Positions 35,282 through 43,273 of a DNA stretch of 64,000 bases are shown here, piece by piece. The translations under genes and the position numbers were made by a program. Within the stretch, counting starts at the first letter, position 1. Every line of letters starts with the position of its first letter. The notes beneath the pieces were generated by a model that made no database searches, was not told the DNA's origin, and was given only the letters and a program-made list of their open reading frames with translations. This DNA is from Limisoma sp963601185 (GTDB lineage Bacteria; Bacteroidota; Bacteroidia; Bacteroidales; Muribaculaceae), in the NCBI GenBank assembly GCA_963601185.1, contig CAVCEE010000004.1:78419-142418 (forward strand), given 5' to 3'.

Positions 35282-36283
35282 TCAGAGTTCGATGAGTTCG
35301 TCGTAGGCGAAGTCGCGCTTTGCGGCGGTGCCGATTACCTCGTCCCAGAGCATCGGCGAAACGCCGTTGCCAGGACGCTTCACGGTGATGTTGTCCTCGG
35401 TGAGGATTTCGCCCTTCTTGATGTCGCGCGCCGCCACGATGCTCTTGCGCGCCACGATGATGTTAGGTCGCTCCGAGTCGCTCACATGCTTGTGCCCGTC
35501 GCCGAGAGCCTGTTCGATGTTGCGGATGGCATCCACCATCGCTTTCAGTTCTTGCGGCTCGAGCGAAGCCTTGTGGTCAGGGCCGGGAAGGGTCTTGTCG
35601 AGCGTAAAATGCTTCTCTATGACCTCTGCACCCATTGCCACGGCAGCAATCGGCACCTCGATGCCCTGCGTGTGGTCGGAGTAGCCCACGCGCACACGGA
35701 GAGAGTCGCGGATGTCGAGCATAGCACGCAGGTTCACGTCGGCCATCGGCGTGGGGTACTGAGTGTTGCAGTGGAGCAGGATTATCTGTTCACGCTTCAG
35801 TCCGCCGTCCTCAAGCACCTTCATCGCCGCCTCAATCTCTGGCAGTTCCGACATACCGGTCGACATTATCACCGGTCGGCCCTTCGCTGCAATTTTGCGC
35901 AGGTACGGGAGGTTGGTGATTTCGCCCGACGGAATCTTGTAGTAGTCCATATTGAGCGGCTCGAGCACATCGATTGACACCAAGTCGAACGGAGTACTCA
36001 TAAAGCCGATGCCCACCTTGTCGCAGTAGTACTTCAGTGGCTTGTAGTCGGTGAGTGGCAAGTGGATAGCCTTGCACATCTCCAACTGGCTCTCGCCGTC
36101 GCCCGTCGTTTCCTTCTGGTACTCGGCTTTAGGTGCGAAAGTGGAGATTACGAGTTCCGGCTTCGCCGTCTGAAACTTCACATAGTCGGCACCGGCACGC
36201 TTGGCCTCGTCGACCATGCGCAGCGCCATCTCATAGTTGCCGTTGTGGTTCACACCGGCTTCTGCTATAATTATAGTATGCAT
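35282..36283 (-). CDS. neuB: N-acetylneuraminate/legionaminate synthase family (NeuB/LegI)
   Basis: A 333-residue enzyme that condenses phosphoenolpyruvate with a six-carbon amino sugar to make a nonulosonic acid. The N-terminal TIM barrel begins IIIAEAGVNHNGNYEMALRMVDEAKRAGADYVKFQT, and the PEP/metal region includes MSTGMSELPEIE, LHCNTQYPTP and VGYSDHTQG, with EKHFTLDKTLPGPDH. A C-terminal SAF antifreeze-like domain (residues about 275-333; RKSIVAARDIKKGEIL) shapes the active site. Because LegB is encoded in the same operon, a legionaminic-acid-type product is more likely than sialic acid. LegC, LegG and the CMP-transferase LegF are not present nearby. Confidence 0.9.
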   Translation of the reverse strand: MHTIIIAEAGVNHNGNYEMALRMVDEAKRAGADYVKFQTAKPELVISTFAPKAEYQKETTGDGESQLEMCKAIHLPLTDYKPLKYYCDKVGIGFMSTPFDLVSIDVLEPLNMDYYKIPSGEITNLPYLRKIAAKGRPVIMSTGMSELPEIEAAMKVLEDGGLKREQIILLHCNTQYPTPMADVNLRAMLDIRDSLRVRVGYSDHTQGIEVPIAAVAMGAEVIEKHFTLDKTLPGPDHKASLEPQELKAMVDAIRNIEQALGDGHKHVSDSERPNIIVARKSIVAARDIKKGEILTEDNITVKRPGNGVSPMLWDEVIGTAAKRDFAYDELIEL

Positions 36284-36298
36284 CTTCTTGAGGGTTTC

Positions 36299-37243
36299 TT
36301 AAAACATTACTTCGCTGAAATAGCGTGCCATCAGCGCACCGTCGCGCCAGTTGCTGCACTCGGCGGCCTCTTGCCCGAGCGACTCTTGTAGAATCATTGC
36401 CGCAATGTTTGCTCCTGCTCCGATGGAGCAAACCACTCCGCCGCCGAGGCGAGGGTTGATTTCCATAAGCAGATAGCGACCGTCGGTGCGGTCGTGGAGA
36501 AACTGCAACGTCACTGGACCACGAAAGGCTATGGCGTTGAGAATCTTCTCCGATTCGGCAATCAGTTGCGGTATGCGGTGTGTCTGTGTGCGGTCAACCT
36601 CGCCGCCAGAGGTGGATATGCGCAGACGCGGCACGGTGCATTTCACCTTGCCGCTGAGCGCCGACACGTAGCAGTCGACTGTATATTCCTCACGGTCGGC
36701 GATGTATTCTTGGATGAGATAGTCGCCGATGTTTGCCACGGCATCCACATCGGCTTGCGAATGAGCAACGACGATGCCTTTCGATGCCGACCCTTCGCGC
36801 GGCTTAAGAATAGCCGGGAAACGGCACTCGGTGGGCGTGTAGGTGGCAGGGATGGCGATGCCTTTGTCGGCAAACAGGCTCGCAGCGGCGGCTTTGTCAA
36901 ACATAGCGTGCGCTACGCTGAAATCCGACACTGGGATAAACACGTCCTTGTGGCGTTCCTTCAACTTGGAGCAAATCTCGATAGCACCGTCGACAAACGG
37001 CAGAACGATGTCGACGCCATACTGCCGGATGGTTTCCGACAGCCGGTCCACCGCATCTGCATCGCGCCACCGCGGACCAGGCACAACCATGCCTACACAG
37101 GCGATTGGCACTTCCTCCACAATCTCCGAACTCAGTATCCTCACGTCCCTGCCAATCTCGTTGCCGGCAGCAATGAGATGTCTCGCCAGCGATACGCGCT
37201 TTGCGCCGCCGAGCATCAGAATGGTTGTTGTGGGACGGCTCAT
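36299..37243 (-). CDS. ATP-grasp ligase of unknown substrate
   Basis: A 314-residue ATP-grasp enzyme resembling the carbamoyl-phosphate-synthase large-subunit group. An N-terminal pre-ATP-grasp fold (ILMLGGAKRVSLARHLIAAG) is followed by the ATP lid (FPAILKPREGSASKGIVVAHS) and QEYIADREEYTVDCYV. The metal-binding end is LLMEINPRLGGGVVCSIGAGAN. Such enzymes join a carboxylate to an amine or thiol through an acyl phosphate. It overlaps legB by 4 nt and lies 15 nt upstream of neuB, so it probably acts on the nonulosonic acid pathway, perhaps adding an amino acid or amide. That role is inference. Confidence 0.85.
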   Translation of the reverse strand: MSRPTTTILMLGGAKRVSLARHLIAAGNEIGRDVRILSSEIVEEVPIACVGMVVPGPRWRDADAVDRLSETIRQYGVDIVLPFVDGAIEICSKLKERHKDVFIPVSDFSVAHAMFDKAAAASLFADKGIAIPATYTPTECRFPAILKPREGSASKGIVVAHSQADVDAVANIGDYLIQEYIADREEYTVDCYVSALSGKVKCTVPRLRISTSGGEVDRTQTHRIPQLIAESEKILNAIAFRGPVTLQFLHDRTDGRYLLMEINPRLGGGVVCSIGAGANIAAMILQESLGQEAAECSNWRDGALMARYFSEVMF

Positions 37244-38217
37244 CGGTTATAGATGTTGTATTTGTATTTTGCAAGGTTTGCTGGGTTGGAGAACCATTCG
37301 ATGGTTTCTTTCAGACCGTCGGCAAGCGAGTACTGCGGTCGCCAGTCGGTGAGGCTGCAAATCTTGGTGTTGTCGCCGAAGAGTCGGAACACCTCGGAAT
37401 TTTTCGGGCGGATGCGTTCAGGGTCCTGCACCCACTCGATGTCAGCACCCATCAGTTCGGCAATGAGTTTCAGAGTGTCTGCCATCGAGATCTCGCTCTT
37501 GCTGCAGATGTTTATCTCCTGACCCTCGATGCCTGGAGTCTTCGCCAAGGCGATAAATCCGCGGCAAGTGTCCTTCACGAAGTTGAAGTCGCGCGTAGGC
37601 GTGAGGTCGCCCACCTTTATCTGCTTCACACCGTTGGCAATCTGCGTGATGATGGTAGGGATGATGGCGCGCGCCGACTGACGCGGACCATAGGTGTTGA
37701 ACGGACGTGCCACGACCACCGGCAGCGAGAAAGCGTTGTAGAAACTCTCGGCAATCGCGTCAGCGCCAATCTTGGTGGCAGAGTAGGGCGACTGTGGCTG
37801 CTTCGGGTGCTTCTCGTCGATGGGTACATAGCGCGCAGTGCCGTAGACCTCGGATGTCGACGTCACCACGAGCCGCTCCACGCCGGCATCGCGTGCAGCC
37901 TGGCAGATGTTGAGCGTACCCTTGATGTTGGTGTCCACATAACTGTCGGGGGCGATGTAACTGTAGGGAATGGCAATGAGTGCGGCGAGATGAAACACGG
38001 TGTCGCATCCGCGCACCGCCTCGCGGCAGAAATTAGGGTCGCGGACATCGCCGTTGACCACCGTGAGTCCAGGGTGCTTGATGCCCTCAAGCCAGCCCCA
38101 GTCGTTGAACGAGTTGTAAACGCTCAGAGCCTTCACTTCGCATCCTTCCGCCAAAAGGGCTTCCGTGAGATGCGAGCCGATGAATCCGTCGGCACCAGTC
38201 ACTAATACTTTCTTCAT
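37240..38217 (-). CDS. legB: NAD-dependent nucleotide-sugar 4,6-dehydratase (LegB-like)
   Basis: A 325-residue extended short-chain dehydrogenase. The NAD site is VLVTGADGFIGSHLTEALL, and the active-site Tyr and Lys are in SPYSATKIGADAIAESFYNAF (YxxxK). The segments NDWGWLEGIKHPG and LIAIPYSYIAPDSYVDTNIKGTLN strongly recall LegB, the first enzyme of legionaminic acid synthesis in Campylobacter and Legionella. Other GDP/UDP-sugar epimerases share the fold, so the match is from memory. It is first of three genes. Confidence 0.85.
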   Translation of the reverse strand: MKKVLVTGADGFIGSHLTEALLAEGCEVKALSVYNSFNDWGWLEGIKHPGLTVVNGDVRDPNFCREAVRGCDTVFHLAALIAIPYSYIAPDSYVDTNIKGTLNICQAARDAGVERLVVTSTSEVYGTARYVPIDEKHPKQPQSPYSATKIGADAIAESFYNAFSLPVVVARPFNTYGPRQSARAIIPTIITQIANGVKQIKVGDLTPTRDFNFVKDTCRGFIALAKTPGIEGQEINICSKSEISMADTLKLIAELMGADIEWVQDPERIRPKNSEVFRLFGDNTKICSLTDWRPQYSLADGLKETIEWFSNPANLAKYKYNIYNR

Positions 38218-38343
38218 ATCGTGGGTTTGTCTGTAGTTTCTTTTTTATGGCATAAAATTACTATAAAAATCACTATTAAGGGGCAGACGGCACTTGAAAA
38301 ATCCCCACGGCGCAAGAAAAGTGGCATTTTTCGGGCAAAAGTG

Positions 38344-38373
38344 TTGGCGGATAAAAAAAAGTTCGTACCTTTG
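38344..38373 (+). promoter_or_regulatory. Promoter of SRP RNA and tRNA-Thr
   Basis: TTG at 38344-38346 and TACCTTTG at 38366-38373, spaced 19 nt, lie just before the SRP RNA 5' end at about 38379. Confidence 0.75.
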
Positions 38374-38378
38374 CAGCC

Positions 38379-38475
38379 GGGTAAGTCCTATACGGCCAGC
38401 TCCCTGTCAACTCCCCCAGGTCTTGACCGAAGCAAGGGTAGCAGGTTGTAGCGGCGCGATGTAGTAAGCTTGCCC
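38379..38475 (+). ncRNA. ffs: Signal recognition particle RNA, small bacterial type (4.5S)
   Basis: A 97-nt RNA in which the terminal GGGTAAG pairs with CTTGCCC at the 3' end (one G-U). The apical part shows the bacterial SRP signature: CCCCCAGG on the left, GAAGCA and GGGTA on the right. The apical hairpin is GGTC-TT-GACC (38419-38428), so the tetraloop is CTTG-like in place of the common GGAA or GNRA. With Ffh it directs membrane proteins to the translocon. It is followed after 4 nt by tRNA-Thr, so both probably arise from one primary transcript. Confidence 0.87.
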
Positions 38476-38479
38476 ATCT

Positions 38480-38553
38480 GCCTCTTTAGCTCAGTTGGCC
38501 AGAGCACGTGATTTGTAATCTCGGGGTCGTTGGTTCGAATCCGACAAGAGGCT
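38480..38553 (+). tRNA. tRNA-Thr (anticodon TGT)
   Basis: The acceptor GCCTCTT pairs with AAGAGGC. The anticodon loop TTTGTAA gives TGT and the T-loop is TTCGAAT. One T-T mismatch is seen in the anticodon stem. CCA is not encoded. It begins only 4 nt after SRP RNA. Confidence 0.92.
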
Positions 38554-38589
38554 CAAGAAAAACTTTTTTTAAAAAAGTGGTGTAAAAAT

Positions 38590-38620
38590 TTGGAGGTTTA
38601 AAATAATCATCGTATCTTTG
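38590..38620 (+). promoter_or_regulatory. Promoter of tRNA-Pro (TGG)
   Basis: TTG at 38590-38592 and TATCTTTG at 38613-38620, 20 nt apart, lie 29 nt before the tRNA. Confidence 0.7.
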
Positions 38621-38649
38621 CATCGCTTTTCCGAAAAAGGAGAAACATT

Positions 38650-38724
38650 CGGGGTGTAGCGCAGTCCGGTTAGCGCACCTGCTTTGGGAGCAGGGGGTCC
38701 CAAGTTCGAATCTTGGTACCCCGA
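38650..38724 (+). tRNA. tRNA-Pro (anticodon TGG)
   Basis: The acceptor CGGGGTG pairs with TACCCCG. The anticodon loop TTTGGGA gives TGG. The T-loop is TTCGAAT. Confidence 0.94.
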
Positions 38725-38732
38725 CAAAATGA

Positions 38733-38761
38733 AGACTTGAGCATTGCTCGAGTCTTTTTTT
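38733..38761 (+). terminator. Intrinsic terminator of tRNA-Pro (TGG)
   Basis: AGACTTGAGC pairs with GCTCGAGTCT (one T-G pair), followed by T8. A second hairpin, GTGCCC[GT]TTTGCG with CGCAAA[T]GGGCAC, lies at 38762-38802. Confidence 0.9.
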
Positions 38762-38922
38762 GTGCCCGTTTGCGACGCGTCCACGCCGCCGCAAATGGGC
38801 ACGCCTCTCATACCAGCACGCAGGGCTTTGATTCTAGTCTTAAACGAGGCTCAGTAGAAAAATGTTCCTTTTGGGGGCAATGGCTGCTCAGTAGAAAAGC
38901 CGTGAGGATAGGCGCATCTGCG

Positions 38923-38975
38923 AGGAAGTGCACTCCGTCGGAGTGCCGTGTCGCTAACCACGGGGTTCAGCCCGT
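38923..38975 (+). repeat. REP-like palindromic element, copy B
   Basis: The core GCTAACCACGGGGTTCAGCCCGT (38953-38975, 22 of 23 bases as in copy A, opposite orientation) is preceded by a hairpin GCACTCCGTCGGAGTGC (38929-38945). The two hairpins and the spacer repeat the layout of copy A although the first hairpin sequence differs. Confidence 0.7.
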
Positions 38976-39002
38976 CACCTTCAAAAAAAGACATCCGCTG
39001 TC

Positions 39003-39061
39003 GTAGGTGGCGCCGCTTACAGGGCGCACCTACTAAACCCTATTCTCCGGTTAGCGGAGAA
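39003..39061 (-). repeat. Pair of hairpins downstream of queA
   Basis: GTAGGTG(G)CGCC pairs with GGCGCACCTAC (39003-39033, one bulge), and TTCTCCG pairs with CGGAGAA (39043-39061) across the queA stop codon. No T-run follows on the minus strand. They may end or protect the queA transcript, or be part of the nearby REP-like sequence. Confidence 0.5.
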
Positions 39062-40262
39062 GGAGGGAGGCGTCGCCGTAACTGAGGAAACGGAAGTCGT
39101 GGGCGAGGGCGTAGTCGTAGATGGCGCGCCAGTTGCCTGCAACGAATGCCGAGACGAGCAGCAACAGTGTGGACTGCGGCTGGTGGAAGTTGGTCACCAT
39201 CCCTTCCACGATGTGGAACTGGTAGCCAGGGGCGATGATTATCTGCGTAGAGCCCACAAGATGCGTGAGACTGTTGGCGTCCATATAGTCGGCGATGGCT
39301 TGTAAGGAATCCTTGGAGGAAAGGTTGCCGGTGTAGTTGTAGGGTATCCACTGCTTCACGTGGAGCGGGTCGCTGTCGCCGTCGTGGAGGGCGACACCGA
39401 TATAATAGAGGCTCTCGAGTGTGCGAACCGAGGTTGTGCCTACGGCGATGATGCTGCCGGGAGCGTTGATGAGGTCGTCGATGAGGCTGCGTGTTACGGA
39501 GATGAACTCGGTGTGCATCTGGTGGTCGCCAATCACGTCCGACTTTACCGGCTGAAACGTGCCAGCGCCAACGTGGAGCGTGAGTTCGCGGCGGCGTATT
39601 CCACGGCTGTCGAGTGCCGCAAGGGTGTCTTCGGTGAAGTGCAGCCCGGCGGTAGGGGCAGCCACCGAGCCCTCGATATGGGAGTAGACTGTCTGATAGT
39701 CCTCCGAATCACACGGCTCGGTAGAGCGGTTGAGATATGGCGGAATGGGAATCTCGCCGACGGCATCGAGCACCGATGCGAAAGTGACCGACTTGTCGCT
39801 CCATGAGAAACGGATGCGGAAAGCGTTGCCGCTTTGTCCGTCGCGCTCGGCATAGAGCGTCACCGCACGGCCATCGACGGTGAGGTCGAGTGCGAGCCGT
39901 CCTTCTTTCCACCGCTTTGAGTTGCCCACGAAACACAGCCACTCGCAACCTTCGGTCGAGGCAAACGAGAGGGCATAGTCGGTAGGCGCAAGCGGCTCAA
40001 GACAGAAAATCTCAATCAGCGCGCCACCACCCGGCTTGCGGAAACGCAGACGCGCATTGATAACGCGTGTGTTGTTGTAGACGAGAGTGCTGTCGGCTGG
40101 CAGCAAGTCGGGGATTTCCGAAAACACATGCTCCGAGCATTCGCCGCCGCGGTAGAGCAGCAGTTTGCACTTGTCGCGCTCCTGCAAAGGGTGCTTGGCA
40201 ATGCGTTCGTCGGGGAGGGGATAATTGAAATCTTCTATGCGGATGTCGTAAACTTTAGTCAT
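39051..40262 (-). CDS. queA: S-adenosylmethionine:tRNA ribosyltransferase-isomerase
   Basis: A 403-residue cytoplasmic enzyme of queuosine synthesis that adds an epoxycyclopentane from SAM ribose to 7-aminomethyl-7-deazaguanine in tRNA. Family signatures are the start DFNYPLPDERIAKHPLQERDKCKLL, VYNNTRVINARL, and the central SVAAPTAGLHFTEDTL with VGAGTFQPVKSD. The C-terminal MVTNFHQPQSTLLLLVSAF is also typical. The length is above the usual ~350 residues because of an inserted middle segment. Two overlapping TATCTTTG boxes lie upstream on the minus strand (40298-40283). Confidence 0.95.
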   Translation of the reverse strand: MTKVYDIRIEDFNYPLPDERIAKHPLQERDKCKLLLYRGGECSEHVFSEIPDLLPADSTLVYNNTRVINARLRFRKPGGGALIEIFCLEPLAPTDYALSFASTEGCEWLCFVGNSKRWKEGRLALDLTVDGRAVTLYAERDGQSGNAFRIRFSWSDKSVTFASVLDAVGEIPIPPYLNRSTEPCDSEDYQTVYSHIEGSVAAPTAGLHFTEDTLAALDSRGIRRRELTLHVGAGTFQPVKSDVIGDHQMHTEFISVTRSLIDDLINAPGSIIAVGTTSVRTLESLYYIGVALHDGDSDPLHVKQWIPYNYTGNLSSKDSLQAIADYMDANSLTHLVGSTQIIIAPGYQFHIVEGMVTNFHQPQSTLLLLVSAFVAGNWRAIYDYALAHDFRFLSYGDASLLLR

Positions 40263-40316
40263 AATGAAAATGAATTATGGTGCAAAGATACAAAGATAGT
40301 GCGAAGATGCCGCAAT

Positions 40317-41186
40317 CTACCGCACATCTGCGCCCCACATCAGTTTGTTGCGCAAAGCCCCGGCAAAGTCGTGCCCGGCGCGCAGCACTACGCTGACGCA
40401 GAAGTTAGCCTTGCGCATGCTCACCGTAGAGCCTATGGGCAGCGACAGCGACTCTCCGTCGATGGAGATGCGGAAGGTGTGCGACCGCTCCGAGCGAGTG
40501 GTCACCTCCAGTTCGGCAGAGTCGGGGATTACGAGCGGACGCATCGTGAGCGAGTGGGCGGCGATGGGCGACACCGCAAAGCAGTTGCTCTCTGGATGGA
40601 TTATCGGTCCGCCAACGCTGAGATTGTAGGCGGTACTGCCTGTAGGCGTAGCAATGATGAGACCGTCGCCGAGGTAGGTGTTGAGCATCACCGAGTCGAT
40701 GGCAGTGTCCATAGCAAGCATCGATGCGGAAGCATTCTTCAGAATCGCCACCTCGTTGAGTGCGAAGCGGTTGGCGAGGGCCACGCCGGCATTGGTGCTC
40801 ACCTCAATCAGCGAGCGGCGCGAGATGCGGAAATTGCCATCGGCGAGTCCGGCGATAAATTGCGGAGCGTCTGCCACCGCAATGTCCGACAAATAGCCCA
40901 GATGCCCAGTGTTGACACCGAAAATAGGAATCTCGCGGTCGCCCACCCACGCCGCGGCGCGCAGAAACGTGCCGTCGCCGCCGACGCTCACCACCACGTC
41001 AGCCGACACCTCGCCCGGCGCGACAACCTTGTCGGCGGCGAGGTCGGGGATAAGTCCGCGGAGATAGGCGAAAAAGTCGCGCTCCACTTCGATAAACGCC
41101 CCGGAGGCTTTGAGTGCGCCAAAAAGCGAGCGGATTTCGTCCACCCGGTGGTCTTGGCATTGGTTTCCGTAGACTGCTATTTTCAT
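40317..41186 (-). CDS. nadK: NAD kinase
   Basis: A 289-residue cytoplasmic enzyme that phosphorylates NAD to NADP. The catalytic GGDGT loop is at residues 69-73 (VVSVGGDGTFLRAAAW), followed by FGVNTGHLGYLSD. The second conserved block is TPTGSTAYNLSVGGPIIHP, and the third SPIAAHSLTMRPLVIPD. This is full length for the family. It lies divergent from pdxJ and upstream of queA, separated from it by a promoter. Confidence 0.96.
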   Translation of the reverse strand: MKIAVYGNQCQDHRVDEIRSLFGALKASGAFIEVERDFFAYLRGLIPDLAADKVVAPGEVSADVVVSVGGDGTFLRAAAWVGDREIPIFGVNTGHLGYLSDIAVADAPQFIAGLADGNFRISRRSLIEVSTNAGVALANRFALNEVAILKNASASMLAMDTAIDSVMLNTYLGDGLIIATPTGSTAYNLSVGGPIIHPESNCFAVSPIAAHSLTMRPLVIPDSAELEVTTRSERSHTFRISIDGESLSLPIGSTVSMRKANFCVSVVLRAGHDFAGALRNKLMWGADVR

Positions 41187-41343
41187 ATTATTTATATCTT
41201 TTGTCTTTCCTATGTGGGAAAATAGTACTAATTTTGCACAATTTCATATCAATACGCGACATTCTGTTTGCGCGCAGTGACAATTTGAAAGTTTACAAAG
41301 GTATAAAAACATTATATCAAAACAAAAAGAAAGAAGCGGCAAA

Positions 41344-42057
41344 ATGACTAATTTGAGTGTAAACATCAACAAGGTTGCCACCATCCGCAATGCCCGCGGC
41401 GGCAACACTCCAAACGTGGCCAAGGTGGCTATCGACTGCGAGGAATTCGGTGCCGACGGTGTGACCGTCCACCCTCGTCCCGATGAGCGCCACATCCGCA
41501 GGTCGGATGTCTTTGAACTACGCCCTCTGCTCCGCAGAGAGTTCAACATCGAAGGCTATCCGTCGGAGCAGTTTATGGACCTCGTGCTCAAGGTGAAGCC
41601 CACTCAAGTGACTCTCGTACCCGATGCTCCCGATGCCCTCACCTCGAGTGCCGGATGGGACGTTGAGGCGCATTTCGACTTCCTTTCGCAGATTGTGGAA
41701 CGACTCAAGGAAAAAGGCATCCGCACAAGCATCTTCGTTTATCCCGACGATGCAGCCATCCGTGCCGCCTCCCGTGCCGGCGCCGACCGCGTGGAACTCT
41801 ACACTGAGCCCTATGCCAGCCAGTATGCCGCCGACCCTGAAGCCGCCGTCGCGCCGTTTGTCGCCGCGTCCGTCACTGCCCACAAGGTAGGACTTGGAGT
41901 GAACGCCGGTCACGACCTCAGTCTCGAGAACCTGAAGTTCTTCCACGAGCGAGTGCCTTATCTCGACGAAGTGTCGATAGGTCATGCGCTTATCTCCGAT
42001 GCCCTCTATCTCGGACTTGAGGAGACAATAAAACAGTATAAAGATTGCTTGAAATAG
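41344..42057 (+). CDS. pdxJ: Pyridoxine 5'-phosphate synthase
   Basis: A 237-residue TIM-barrel enzyme joining 1-deoxyxylulose 5-phosphate and 3-amino-2-oxopropyl phosphate to make pyridoxine phosphate. Conserved segments are LSVNINKVATIRNARGG at the start, GADGVTVHPRPDERHI, LVPDAPDALTSSAGWD and GLGVNAGHDLSLENL. It is full length. A TAATTTTG box at 41229-41236 could start a leader of about 100 nt. It is followed by the exbB operon, which has its own promoter. Confidence 0.96.
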   Translation: MTNLSVNINKVATIRNARGGNTPNVAKVAIDCEEFGADGVTVHPRPDERHIRRSDVFELRPLLRREFNIEGYPSEQFMDLVLKVKPTQVTLVPDAPDALTSSAGWDVEAHFDFLSQIVERLKEKGIRTSIFVYPDDAAIRAASRAGADRVELYTEPYASQYAADPEAAVAPFVAASVTAHKVGLGVNAGHDLSLENLKFFHERVPYLDEVSIGHALISDALYLGLEETIKQYKDCLK

Positions 42058-42077
42058 CGACAATATGACTATATTTG
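42049..42077 (+). promoter_or_regulatory. Promoter of the exbB-exbD operon
   Basis: TTG at 42049-42051 and TATATTTG at 42070-42077, separated by 18 nt. The -33 box lies within the last codons of pdxJ. Confidence 0.6.
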
Positions 42078-42106
42078 CGGATTGATTAATTAATTGTTCA
42101 AAAGAT

Positions 42107-42781
42107 ATGACATCTCTCCTACTTGCGGCACAGACAACCGCACAAACAGGCTCCGCCGAACTCTCAGTGTGGGACCTTTGTCTCAAAGGCGGCATCATTA
42201 TGATTCCACTCGCACTGCTGTCGATTGTGTCGATTTACATCTTCTTCGAGCGTTGGTTTGCGTTGCGCAAAGCGGCAACAGAGGACGCTACGTTTATGAA
42301 GCGCATCAAGGACTACATCCACGACGGAGAGATTGAGAGTGCCGATATGCTTTGCAAGAAGACCGACACCCCTTACGCCCGACTCATCCAAAAGGGCATC
42401 TCGCGCATCGGACGCCCGATGAACGACGTGCTCGTTGCAATCGAGAACGTGGGCAACATCGAGGTGGCTAAACTCGGCAAAGGCTTCACTTGGCTTGCCA
42501 CCACGGCGGCAGGTGCGCCGATGATCGGGTTCCTCGGCACGGTGACCGGTATGGTCAAGGCATTCTTCGCCCTCGCCAACGCAGGCACGAACGCCAACAT
42601 CTCGGTGCTTGCCGGCGGTATCTACGAAGCACTCGTCACCACCGTTGCCGGATTGGTGGTGGGCATCATCGCATTGTTTGCCTACAACTACCTCTCGGCT
42701 CGCGTGAACCACGTGATGAACCAACTCGAAAACAAGACAATGGAATTTATGGACCTGCTCAACGAGCCGGCAACTAAATAA
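42107..42781 (+). CDS. exbB: MotA/TolQ/ExbB proton-channel protein
   Basis: A 224-residue inner-membrane protein. Three hydrophobic helices are visible: residues 25-45 (GGIIMIPLALLSIVSIYIFFERW), 125-160 (GAPMIGFLGTVTGMVKAFFAL) and 175-200 (VTTVAGLVVGIIALFAY). The family motif G-T-V-x-G-M is intact. ExbB pentamers surround ExbD and turn the proton gradient into movement of TonB. It is first of three co-directional genes, 12 nt before exbD. Confidence 0.94.
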   Translation: MTSLLLAAQTTAQTGSAELSVWDLCLKGGIIMIPLALLSIVSIYIFFERWFALRKAATEDATFMKRIKDYIHDGEIESADMLCKKTDTPYARLIQKGISRIGRPMNDVLVAIENVGNIEVAKLGKGFTWLATTAAGAPMIGFLGTVTGMVKAFFALANAGTNANISVLAGGIYEALVTTVAGLVVGIIALFAYNYLSARVNHVMNQLENKTMEFMDLLNEPATK

Positions 42782-42793
42782 GGAGTAACGACA

Positions 42794-43267
42794 ATGGCAC
42801 TCAAACGTCAACACGACATGCTCGCCACCTACAGCATGGCATCGATGACCGATGTGATATTCCTGCTGTTGATATTCTTCCTGGTCACTTCGACCTTCGT
42901 GTCGCCTACGGCACTCGAAGTGGACCTGCCGAAGAGTTCGGAGCAGACTGCGGTGAAGAAGCCGAGCACAAAGGTGTATATCGACAAGGAGAAGAACCTC
43001 TATGCCTCGTTTGGCGACGAAACGCCGCAGTCAATCAGCGACGACCAACTGCTGGCATTCCTTCAGATGACCCAGCAGCAGGACTCCACACAGGTGATAG
43101 CCCTCTATGCCGACGAGACAGTGCCCTACGGACGCATCGTTGAGGTGCTCGACATGACATCGCGCCACAATTTGAAGATGGTGCTCGCCACCAAGCCTAC
43201 GGAGGCCAATGACAGCCGGTTTGAGAAGGCTCAGGCAGCAACACAGGCAGAAACCCAACAACAGTAG
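42794..43267 (+). CDS. exbD: ExbD/TolR biopolymer transport protein
   Basis: A 157-residue protein with one N-terminal membrane helix containing the essential aspartate (D20 in MTDVIFLLLIFFLVTSTF) and a periplasmic domain with VDLPKSSEQ and the late VPYGRIVEVLDMTSRHNLKMVLAT strand-helix typical of ExbD. A short Gln-rich tail ends the protein. It pairs with ExbB 12 nt upstream. Confidence 0.94.
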   Translation: MALKRQHDMLATYSMASMTDVIFLLLIFFLVTSTFVSPTALEVDLPKSSEQTAVKKPSTKVYIDKEKNLYASFGDETPQSISDDQLLAFLQMTQQQDSTQVIALYADETVPYGRIVEVLDMTSRHNLKMVLATKPTEANDSRFEKAQAATQAETQQQ

Positions 43268-43273
43268 TAGGTA

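Noticed and set aside
38762..38802. Hairpin after the tRNA-Pro terminator as a separate small RNA
   Set aside because: It lies beyond a strong terminator and has no promoter; it may be a backup terminator only.
40128..41225. 365-codon open frame antisense to nadK and queA
   Set aside because: It spans parts of two conserved genes on the other strand and shows no motif.
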